From assembly GCF_036898095.1 (NCBI RefSeq), contig NC_090735.1, positions 696,960 through 760,959 on the forward strand: a stretch of DNA of 64,000 bases, read 5' to 3'. The notes beneath the pieces are model-generated. The model did not search any database. It was not told the origin of the DNA and saw nothing but the letters and a program-made list of their open reading frames with translations. The position numbers and the translations under genes were made by a program. Below, one piece after another: positions 1 to 9,587 of this stretch. The stretch's first letter is position 1; each line of letters starts with the position of its first letter. This DNA comes from Palaemon carinicauda (Eukaryota; Arthropoda; Malacostraca; Decapoda; Palaemonidae).

Positions 1-1
1 A

Positions 2-1063
2 GATAGAGCGAATAAGAAAATTCAGGGTCTTATGGCAAGGCTAGAGAAAGCGGAAAGTCAAAACGATGAACTTCGAGAGGAGCTTCCGTCTAAGACATTT
101 GTTCAGGTAAGAGAAATTGATGTATGTAATAACATTGGTAACTTAGCTTTAATTGATGATTTACATAGAGCGAATAATAATATAGAGCCGCTTTTTGTAA
201 GTCTAGAAAAAGCTGAAGCTCGAAACGATCACATTCGTGATGAGCTTTTGGCCAAGGCATATGTAAAAAAGGAATTAGAAAATGCCCGTGAGGAAATTCA
301 GACACTCGAGAAGAAGCTGGAAAGAGTAACAGCAGATCTCAAGACAGCCAACGAGAAACTTCTGGAAAAGAGAGACTTGGAGGAATACGTCGAAAGTGCT
401 GATAATGATATCCGAACACTCTGGGCTGAACTGGACAGTGTCAAAGCTGAAAACAAGAGACTGAAGACCGAAAACGTTTGTGAAAAGGCAGCTTTAGAAA
501 GTGAACTTAATGCTGCAGTCGAGGAGGTCTATAGAATAGGGACTAAATTGGATGATGTCCTGGGTGAGAACACCAAATTGAAGACTGAACTATTAATTAA
601 GAAAGAAGTGGTGTGCGACCTGGAAATGGCTGAGGAGGAACTGGAAAAACTCTGGAAAGAAATTGCTGGTGTTAAAGCAGAGAATAGACGACTGCAGAGA
701 GACCTCTCGCAGGAGAGAGCCACAAGCAATGCGTTGATGAAGGCCGACGAGAAGAATAAAATTCTGGAAGAAGAAATTAGGAATCTCACTTCCGTGGCAG
801 ACGAATTTGCAATTTATAAGGAGAAGTATCAACATATGATGGAAAGAAATATGAACCTAGAGATGGAATTAAATAATAAGAATTATGCTATTACTCAACT
901 TGTAGAAGGTCTCTCTCAAATACACCCCGAGTTGGAGGAATTATATCATAAAGAAATTTCTGGTGAGCAGACTGGGGAGTTAATATGGGATAGCCAGTTG
1001 AATAGATTTGCCCTTCAAGAGACGAGAAGGCAGGGCAGGAAAAAAAAACTAAAGAGGAATTAA
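2..1063 (+). CDS. Coiled-coil protein, 3' part, 5' end beyond the window
   Basis: The frame is open from base 2. The first ATG is at 32, but the codons before it continue the same coiled-coil pattern and repeat a motif seen later, so the true start is probably upstream. Counting from ATG 32, the visible part is 343 residues and ends at TAA 1061-1063. It is rich in Glu, Lys and Leu with heptad-like spacing and no signal peptide or membrane segment. Residues 4-20 (LEKAESQNDELREEL-type) are repeated at about 58-73. A second tandem repeat of 38-39 residues starts near residues 96, 134, 173 and 211; it is marked by VKAEN or GEN (139-141, 178-180, 216-218) and by Trp131 and Trp208. The last 13 residues are strongly basic (RRQGRKKKLKRN), possibly a nuclear-localisation or nucleic-acid-binding tail. 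Family is not recognised: any long rod protein (golgin, myosin-tail-like, lamina-associated) would look similar. It could also be a single exon or a retrocopy. The frame is intact. Confidence 0.6.
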   Translation, partial: DRANKKIQGLMARLEKAESQNDELREELPSKTFVQVREIDVCNNIGNLALIDDLHRANNNIEPLFVSLEKAEARNDHIRDELLAKAYVKKELENAREEIQTLEKKLERVTADLKTANEKLLEKRDLEEYVESADNDIRTLWAELDSVKAENKRLKTENVCEKAALESELNAAVEEVYRIGTKLDDVLGENTKLKTELLIKKEVVCDLEMAEEELEKLWKEIAGVKAENRRLQRDLSQERATSNALMKADEKNKILEEEIRNLTSVADEFAIYKEKYQHMMERNMNLEMELNNKNYAITQLVEGLSQIHPELEELYHKEISGEQTGELIWDSQLNRFALQETRRQGRKKKLKRN

Positions 1064-1113
1064 ACCGCAACACAAAATATGACAAAATCTGGTGATTATA
1101 TCGCCACCAAAAA

Positions 1114-1123
1114 AATAAATAAA
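1114..1123 (+). promoter_or_regulatory. Possible polyadenylation signals downstream of the coiled-coil gene
   Basis: Two overlapping AATAAA hexamers lie at 1114-1119 and 1118-1123, about 50-60 bases after the stop codon at 1061-1063. That is a workable distance for the end of a transcript. The surroundings are A-rich minisatellite, where AATAAA arises by chance easily, so this is only a candidate. If it is used, the mature 3' UTR would include the first hairpin unit (1090-1106). Confidence 0.25.
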
Positions 1124-1385
1124 AAGTATAAAACATGGTGATTATAATATCGCCACCAAAAAAAATAAAAATGTAAAAAATGGTGATTATAATATCGCCA
1201 ACCAAAAAAACAAAAAACAAAAAAAAGGTGATTATAATATCGCCACCAAAAAAAATAAAAAATATAAAAAATGGTGATTATAATATCGCCACCCCAAAAA
1301 AACAAAAAACAAAAAAATGGTGATTATAAAATCGCCACCAAAAAAAAAAAATATAAAAAATGGTGATTATATCGCCACCCAAAAA

Positions 1386-1394
<9 letters not shown>

Positions 1395-1477
<83 letters not shown>
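1395..1477. repeat. (TA)n microsatellite
   Basis: An uninterrupted TA dinucleotide tract of 83 bp sits between the seventh and eighth hairpin units, preceded by a run of A. Tracts like this are unstable in length and prone to sequencing error, so the copy number is approximate. Confidence 0.97.
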
Positions 1478-1481
<4 letters not shown>

Positions 1482-1612
1482 AAATGGTGATTATAATATC
1501 ATAAAAAAAATGGTGATTGTAATATCGCCACCAAAAAAAAAAATGGCGATTATCATATCGCCACCAAAAAAAATGGTGATTATAGTATCGCCACAAAAAA
1601 AAAAAAAAAAAA

Positions 1613-2219
1613 ACATTCATAGGAAAAAGGGAATAACATTTTTGTTTAATTTTATTTGGAAAGAAATTTTTTTCTTTGATCAGTTTTGTTTGGAAAAGAA
1701 TAATCTTTTTGTTAAGTTTTGTGCTTCACCCATTTTGGGCAGGTTCAGGACATCAGTTTCAGTGGAAAGGAACCCTGAAAATATTTGGCTTGAAGGATGC
1801 TTGGATGGACTGCCTCCAGCTTAAAAGATGCAAGGCCTAACTATCCAGCTTGAACGATGCTTGGAATAACCTGGGAGACAACAGGATCTGCGGAGGGAAG
1901 CAACCTGGCTGAATCTAGTATGCTCTGTACCTTGATGGACAAGTACAAGGCGTTTGTCAAGTGTACAAATGGTCAGATATCTAGATCTATTCTTTCGGAT
2001 ACCAACCTTCGGGTGGTTCTGGAGAAATAATCTAGAAGACTGGCTCTGCAGAGGGATGAAGCTGGGATTCTTCTAGTATGCAGACAAGTTGTTATAAGGT
2101 GAATCAAGACATCTTTGGCTGGGAAGAGAAGCTGCATCTCTTGGAGGTAGGCATTCATGGTTAGGTGGGCAGCATCAGTCCAAATTTTTAGGAACTCGCA
2201 GCTGTGGAGCATCAAATAG
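1613..2219. other. Non-coding stretch with a degenerate ~157-bp duplication
   Basis: No convincing gene is visible. The first part (about 1630-1720) is T-rich. A weak direct repeat links 1884-1922 and 2042-2081: both read roughly GG-TCTGC-GAGGGA and later share TCTAGTATGC. This suggests an old tandem duplication with a period near 157 bp. Shorter echoes of GCTTGAANGATGC occur around 1789-1862. Open frames here are short and cross into neighbouring simple repeats, so they were not called. Confidence 0.5.
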
Positions 2220-2960
2220 CAGGAGCAGAAGCTAGTAGCAGCTAGTAAAAGTTAGCGGCGGCTAGCAGCGTAAGTTAGCAGCAGTAGCAGAACCAGCAGC
2301 AATGGGAAAGCAACAGTTAGCAGTAGCTAGCGGCAGTCGCAGCTGAAGTTAGTGGCAATATGCAGCAGCCGTTATCAGAAGCAGCTAGGAGAAACAGCAA
2401 GCAGCAGGTGCGAGCAGCAGCAGTTTGCAGCAGCAACAGTTGCAGTAGCGAGCGGCTGCAGCAGAAGAAAGCAGCAGCTGCAGCAGGCTGCAGAAGCAGC
2501 AGCAGCCAGCAAAAGCAGCAGCAGCTAGCAAAAGCAGCAGCAGCAGCAGTCTGCAAAAGCAGCAGTAAGCAGCAGCAGCAGCAGCTAGCAAAAGCAGCAG
2601 CAGATACCAAAGGTAGCAGCAGCAGCAGATACCAAAGGTAGCAGCAGCTGCAGCTAGCAAAAGCAGCAGCAGCAGCAATCTGCAAAAGCAGCAGTAAGCA
2701 GCAGCAGCTAGCAAAAGCAGCAGCAATCTGCAAAAGCAGCAGTAAGCAGCAGCAGCTGTAGCCGCAAGCAAGAGCAGCAGTAGCCGCAAGCAAGAGCAGC
2801 AGTAGCAGCAGCAAGCAGCAGCACTAGCAACAGAAGCTTGCAGTAGCAAATAGCAGCAGCTAGTAGCCGAAAGCAACAGCATACAGCAGCTAGCAATAGC
2901 AGAGACTGCAGCTAGCAGCAGCAGTAATTAGCAGCTACAATTAATAGCTAGTAGCTAACA
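2220..2960. repeat. AGC-trinucleotide-rich low-complexity region
   Basis: The region is dominated by AGC/GCA triplets with interruptions such as CTAGCAAAA, AGTCTGCAAAA and TAAGCAGC. The longest pure runs are about six triplets (near 2534-2550 and 2568-2585). The + strand is poor in T. A sub-repeat combining CAGCTAGCAAAAGC and CAATCTGCAAAAGC recurs between about 2510 and 2760. All frames give long Gln, Ser, Ala, Leu or Cys strings; these reflect the triplet composition and are not evidence of a gene. Confidence 0.9.
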
Positions 2961-2969
2961 GCATCAGTT

Positions 2970-4740
2970 ATGAGCGAGCAGAATCTGCCAACAGCTGGGG
3001 GTCGTAAGAAACACCAGGAACAGAGCAGCAGACAGAGGAGGAAGAGAAGGAGGAGGACAAGCAGCAAAAAAAAAAACAAAAAACCTCAAACGATTACAAA
3101 GACAAAAAAAAAAAAAAAAAAAAAAAAAGGAGCAACAGCTAGAGGAGGAAGAGGAGGAGGAGGAGAAGCAGCAAAAAAAAATAAATAAAATAAATACAAA
3201 AAAAAAGAAAGGAGCAGCAGCAAGACCTGGAAGAAAAGGAGGAGAAGCAGCAAAAAAAAAACCTAAAAAAAAATATAAAAACAAACAAGAAAAAAAAAGG
3301 AGCAGCAGCAAGAGGAGGAAGAAAAGGAGGAGGAGAAGCAGCAAAAAAGAACAGAAAAAACCTAAGAAAAAAATACAAACCCCCCCCCCCCAAAAAAAAG
3401 AGCAGCAGCAAGAGGAGGAAGAGAAGGAGGAGGAGAAGAAGCAAAAAAAAAATTCAAAAATATAAATCCCCCCAAAAAAGGAGCAGCAGCAAGAGGAGGA
3501 AGAGAAGGAGGGGGAGAAGCAGCAAGAAAAAAAAGGAGCAGCAGCAAGAGGAGGAAGAGAAGGAGGAGGAGAAGCAGCAAAAAATAGAAAAAAAAAACTA
3601 AAAAAAAATACAAACCCCCACCAAAAAAAGAAGCAGCAGCAAGAGGAGGAAGAGAAGGAGGGGGAGAAGCAGCAAGAAAAAAAAGGAGCAGCAGCAAGAG
3701 GAGGAAGAGAAGGAGGAGGAGAAGCAGCAAAAAAAAAAAAAAAAAGTTTAAAAAAAATAAAACCCCCTAAAAAAAGAAAAAAAAAATTGAGCAGCAGCAA
3801 GAGGAGGAAGTGAAGGAGGAGGAGAAGCAGCAGTAAAAAAAAGTTTAAAAAAATATAAAAACCCCCCAAAAAATAAAAAAAAAAAGCAGCAGCAAGAGGA
3901 GGAAGAGGAGGAGAAGCAGCAAAAAAAAAAATAAAAAAAAATATAAACCCCTAAAAAAAAGAAAAAAAAAAGGAGAAGTAGCAAGAGGAGGAAGAGAAGG
4001 AGGAGGAGAAGCAGCAAAAAAAAAAAAATTGAAAAAAAATAAAAACCCCAAAAAAAGAAAGAAAAAGGGAGCAGCAGCAAGAGGAGGAAGTGAAGAAGGA
4101 GGAGAAGCAGCAGAATAAAAAAACAGTTTAAAAGAAATATAAACACCCCCCAAAAAGAAAAAAAAAGAGCAGTAGCAAGAGGAGGAGAAGCAGCAAAAAA
4201 AAAAATAAAAAAAAAATATAAACCCCCAAAAAAAGAAAAAAAAAAGGAGCAGCAGCAAGAGGAGGAAGAGAAGGAGGAAGAGAAGCAGCAAAAAAAAAGG
4301 TTTAAAAAATATAAACCCCCAAAAAAAAGAAAAAAAAAGAGCAGCAGCAAGAGGAGGAAGAGAAGGAGGAGGAGAAGCAGACAAAAAAAATAAAAAAAAA
4401 TATAAAACCCCCAAAAAAAGAAATAAAAAGAAGCAGCAGTAAGAAGAGGAAGAACAGAAGGAGGAGAAGCCGCAAAAAAAAAAAAGTTTTAAAAAATTTA
4501 AAACCCCCGCCAAGAAAAAGAAAAAAAAAAGAAGCAACAGCAAGAGGAGGACAGAAGCAGGAGACAAGAAGCAAAAAAATAATCCTGAACAAAAATATAA
4601 AAATAAAAAAATAAAAAAAGGAGCAGCAGCAAGAGGAAGAGGAAAAGCAAGAAGAGGAAAAGCAGGAGGAGGAGCAGGGAAAAAAAAGAAAAAAATTCAA
4701 AAAAAATTATATAAAAAAAGGAGCATCAGCAAGAGGAGGA
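2970..4740. repeat. Polypurine minisatellite with A-run and C-run spacers
   Basis: About 18-19 units carry a core of roughly 43 bp made of GAGCAGCAGCAAGAGG, then AGGAAGAGAAGG and AGGAGAAGCAGC. Cores are separated by variable spacers of A-runs with scattered ATA and, in many units, a run of 4-13 C (longest about 3380-3391). Unit spacing ranges from about 55 to 105 bp. The + strand is almost wholly purine apart from C in the spacers and CAGC blocks. The early units (3010-3300) are less regular. The minus strand is open over long distances as Leu/Phe/Ser-rich low-complexity peptides, which result from the composition. Confidence 0.9.
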
Positions 4741-7700
4741 AATATCCTTTGATGTATAAATACAAGCCTACAGTTTAAGAAAAAGTACTGACTCAGTGGG
4801 AAGGACCAAGTAGTTGGACCATAAAAGATGAAGAGAAAAAGGAACTTTATTTTGAGGAGGAAATATCCTTTGATGTTGGAGTACAAGCCTTCATCATTGG
4901 ATAAAGTACTGACTCAGTGGGAAGGACCAAGTAGATGGACCATAGAAGATGAAGAGAAAAAGGAACTTTATTTTGAGGAGGATATATCTTTTGATGTAGG
5001 AGTACAGGCCTTCATCATTGGATAAAGTACTGACAGTGGGAAGGACCGAGTAGTTGGACCATAGAAGATGGAGAGAAAAAGGAACTTTATTTTGAGGAGT
5101 AAATATGCTTTGATGTAGGAAAACAGGCCTTCATCATTGGATAAAGTACTGACTCAGTAGGGAGGACCAAGTGGTTGGACCAAAGAAGAGGAAGAGAAAA
5201 GGGAACTTTATTTTCAGGAGGAAATATCCTTTGATGTAGGAGTACAAGCCTTCATCATTGGATAAAGTACTGACTCAGTGGGAAGGACCAAGTAGTTGGA
5301 CAATAGAAGATGAAGAGAAAAAGGAACTTTATTTTGAGGAGGAAATATCCTTTGATGTAGGAGTACAGGCCTTCATCGTTGGATAAACTACTGACTCAGT
5401 GGGAAGGACCAAGTAGTTGGACCATAGAAGATGAAGAGAAAAAGGAACTTTATTTTGAGGAGGAAATATCCTTTGATGTTGGAGTACAGGCCTTCGTCAT
5501 CGGATAAAGTACTGACTCAGTGGGAAGGACCAAGTAGTTGGACCAGAGAATAGGAAGAGAAAAGGGAACTTTATTTTGAGGAGGAAATATCCTTTGATGT
5601 TGGAGTAGAGGCCTTCATCATTGGATAAAGTACTGACTCAGTGGGAAGGACCAAGTAGTTGGACCAGAGAAGATGAAGAGAAAAAGGAACTTTATTTTGA
5701 GGAGGAAATATCCTTTGATGTAGGAGTACAGGCCTTCATCATTGGATAAAGTACTGACTCAGTGGGAAGGACCAAGTAGTTGGACCAGTGAAGATGAAGA
5801 AAAATAGGAACTTTATTTTGAGGAGGAAATATCGTTTGATGTAGGAGTACAGGCCTTCATCGTTGGATAAAGTACTGACTCAGTGGGAAGGACCAAGTAG
5901 TTGGACCATAGAAGATGAAGAGAAAAAGGAACTTTATTTTGAGGAGGAAATGTCGTTTGATGTTGGAGTACAGGCCTTCGTCATCGGATAAAGTACTGAC
6001 TCAGTGGAAAGGACCAAGTGGTTGGACCATAGAAGAGGAAGAAAAAAGGGAACTTTATTTTGAGGAGGAACTATCCTTTGATGATGGAGTACAGGCCTTC
6101 ATCATTGGATAAAGTACTGACCCAGTGGGAAGGACCAAGTAGTTGGATCATAGAAGATGAAGAGAAAAAGGAACTTTATTTTGAGGAAAAAATATCTTAT
6201 GATGTAGGAGTACAGGCTTTCATCATTGGATAAAGTACTGACTCAGTAGGAAGGACCAAGAAGTTGGACCAGAGAAAAGGAAGAGAAAAGGGAACTTTAT
6301 TTTGAGGAGGAAATATGCTTTGATGTTGGAGTAGAGGCCTTCGTCAATGGATAAAGTACTGACTCATTGGGAAGGACCAAGTAGTTGGACCAGAGAAGAT
6401 GAAGAGAAAAAGGAACTTTATTTTGAGGAGGAAATATCCTTTGATGTAGGAGTACAGGCCTTCATCATTGGATAAAGTACTGACTCAGCGGGAAGGACCA
6501 AGTAGTTGGACCATAGAAGATGAGAAAAGGGAACTTTGTTTTGAGGAGGAAATATCCTTTGATGTTGGAGTAGAGGCCTTCATCATTGGATAGAGTACTG
6601 GCTCAGTGAGGAAGACGAAATAGTTCGACCATAGAAGATGAAGAGAGAAAGGAACTTTTTTTTCGAGGAGGAAATATCCTTTGATGTTGGAGTTCAGGCC
6701 TTCATCGTTGGATAAAGATCTGACTCAGTGGGAAGGACCAAGTAGTTGGACCATCGAAGAGGAAGAAAAAAAGGAACTTTATTTTGAGGAGGAAATATCC
6801 TTTGATGTAGGAGTACAGGCCTTCATCACTGGAAAAAGTACTGACTCAGTGGGAAGGACCAAGTAGTTGGATCATAGAAGATGAAAAAAAAAGGAACTAT
6901 ATTTTGAGGAGGAAATATCCTTTGATGTTGGAGTACAGGCCATCATCATTGGATAAAGTACTGACTCAGTGGGAAGGACCAAGTAGTTCGACCATAGAAG
7001 AGGAAGAGAAAAAGGAACTTTATTTTGAGGAGGAAATATCCTTTGATGTTGGAGTACAAGCCATCATCATTGGATAAAGTACTGACTCAGTGGGAAGGAC
7101 AGAGTAGTTAGACACTAGAAGATGAAGAGAAAAGAGAACTTTATTTTGAGGAGGAAATATCCTTTGACGTAGGAGTACAGGCCTTCATCATTGGATAAAG
7201 TACTGACTCAGTGGGAAGGACAGAGTAGTTGGACCATAGAAGATGAAGAGAAAAAGGAACTTTATTTTAAGGAGGAAATATCCTTTGATGTAGGAGTTCA
7301 GGCCTTCATCATTGGATAAAGTACTGACTCAGTGCGAAGGACCAAGTAGTTGGACCATAGAAGATGAAGAAAAAAGGGAACTTTATTTTGAGGAGGAAAT
7401 ATCCTTTGATGTTGGAGTACAGGCCCTTGTCATTGGATAAAGTACTGACTCAGTGGGAAGAACCAAGTAGTTTGACCATATAAGAGGAAGAGAAAAAGGA
7501 ACTTTATTTTGAGGAGGAAATATCCTTTGATGTAGGATTACAGGTCTTCATCATTGGATAAAGTACTGACTCATTGGGAAGGACCAAGTAGTTGGACCAT
7601 AGAAGATGAAGAGAAAAGGGAACTTTATTTTGAGGAGGAAATATCCTTTGATTTTGTAGTACAGGCCTTCGTCATTGGATAAAGTACTGACTCAGTGGGG

Positions 7701-9587
7701 AGGACCAAGTGGTTGAACCATAGAAGAAGAAGAGAAAAAGGAACTTTATTTTGAGGAGGAAATGTCCTTTGATGTAGGAGTACAGGCCTTCATCATTGGA
7801 TTAAGTACTGACTCAGTGGGAAGGACCAAGTAGTTGGACCATAGAAGATGAAGAGAAAAAGGAACTTTGTTTTGAGGAGGAAATATCTTTTGATGTTGGA
7901 GTTCAGGCCTTCATCATTGGATAAAGTACTGACTCAGTAGGAAGGACCAAGTAGTTGGACCAGAGAAGTGGAAGAGAAAAAAGAACTTTTTTTAGGAGGA
8001 AATATCCTTTGATGTTGGAGTACAGGCCTTCATTATTGGATAAAGTACTGACTCAGTAGGAAGGACAAAGTAGTTGGATCATTGAAGATAAGGAAAAAAG
8101 GGAACTATATTTTGAGGAGGAAATATCCTTTGATGTTGGAGTACAGGCCTCCATCATTGTATAAAATACTGACTCAGTGGGAAGGACCAAGTAGTTGGAT
8201 CATAGAAGATGAAGAGAAAAAGGAACTTTATTTTGAGGTAAAAATATCTTTTGATGTAGGAGTACAGGTCTTCACCATTGGATAAATTACTGACTCAGTG
8301 GAAGGACCAAGTAGTTGGACCAGAGAAGAGGAAGAGAAAAAGGAACTTTATTTGAGGAGGAAATATCCTTTGATGTAGGAGTAGAGGCCTTCATCATTGG
8401 ATAAAGTACTGACTCAGTGGGAAGGACCAAGTAGTTGGACCAGAAGAAGATGAAGAGAAAAAGGGAACTTTATTTTGAGGAGGAAATATCCTTTGATTAG
8501 GAGTACAGGCCTTCATCATTGGATAAAGTACTGACTCAGTGGAAGGACCAAGTAGTTGGACCAGAGAAGATGAGAAAAGGAACTTTGTTTTGAGGAAGGA
8601 AATATCCTTTGATGTTGGAGTACAGGCCTTCATCATTGGATAAAGTACTGACTCAGTGGGAAGGACCAAGTAGTTGGACCATAGAAGATGAAGAGAAAAA
8701 GGAACTTTATTTTGAGGAGGAAATATCCTTTGATGTAGGAGTACAGGCCTTCATCATTGGATAAAGTACTGACTCAGTGGGAAGGACCAAGTAGTTGGAT
8801 CATAGAAGAGGAAAAAAAAGGAACTATATTTTGAGGAGGAAATATCCTTTGACGTAGGAGTACAGGCCTTCATCATTGGATAAAGTACTGACTCAGTGGG
8901 AAGGACCAAGTAGTTGGACCATAGAAGATGAAGAGAAAAAGGAACTTTATTTTGAGGAGGAAATATCCTTTGATGTTGGAGTACAAGCCTCATCATTGGA
9001 TAAAGTACTGACTCAGTGGGAAGGACCAAGTAGTTGGACCATAGAAAAGATGAAGAGAAAAAGGAACTTTATTTTGAGGAGGAAATATCCTTTGATGTAG
9101 GAGTACAGGCCTTCATCATTGGATAAAGTACTGACTCAGGGAAGGACCAAGTAGTTGGACCATAGAAGATGAAGAGAAAAGGGAACTTTATTTTGAGGAG
9201 GAAATATCCTTTGATATTGGAGTACAGGCCTTCATCATTGGATAAAGTACTGACTCAGTGGGAAGGACCAAGTAGTTGAACCATAGAAGAAGAGAGAAAA
9301 AGGAACTTTATTTTGAGGAGGAAATATCCTTTGATGTAGGAGTACAGGCCTTCATCATTGGATAAAGTACTGACTCAGTGGGAAGGACCAAGTAGTTGAA
9401 CCATAGAAGATGAAGAAAAAAGGAACTTTATTTTGAGGAGGAAATATCCTTTGATGTTGGAGTACAGGCCTTCATCATTGAATAAAGTACTGACTCAGTG
9501 GGAAGGACCAAGTAGTTGGACCATAGAAGAGGAAGAGAAAAAGGAACTTTATTTTGAGGAGGAAATATTCTTTGATGTTGGAGTAGA

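Larger units (their letters stand above)
1090..1593 (+). repeat. Hairpin-forming minisatellite (11 units, A-rich spacers)
   Basis: Each unit is left arm TGGTGAT, a short loop, then right arm ATCGCCA, followed by an A-rich spacer. Units start at 1090, 1136, 1181, 1227 (first arm base changed), 1272, 1318, 1361, 1485 (right arm broken), 1511, 1544 and 1574. In RNA from this strand the arms pair as a 7-bp stem with one G-U wobble. Loops differ: TAT at 1097 and 1368, mostly TATAAT elsewhere, and TATAAA, TGTAAT, TATCAT or TATAGT in single units. The unit at 1544 has TGGCGAT, which turns the wobble into a G-C pair. The repeat begins 26 bases after the stop codon of the coiled-coil gene and is split by the (TA)n tract. 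Spacing is about 45-46 bp before the TA tract and about 30-33 bp in the last units. Confidence 0.85.

Noticed and set aside
891..1620. Phe/Tyr/Trp-rich minus-strand frames over the hairpin minisatellite and TA tract
   Set aside because: They are translations of A-rich simple repeats read backwards.
2317..4700. Long low-complexity frames (Leu/Cys/Ser-rich on minus, Gln/Ser/Ala on plus), up to 301 codons
   Set aside because: They come from AGC and polypurine composition; several frames are open over the same bases and there is no recognisable domain or start context.
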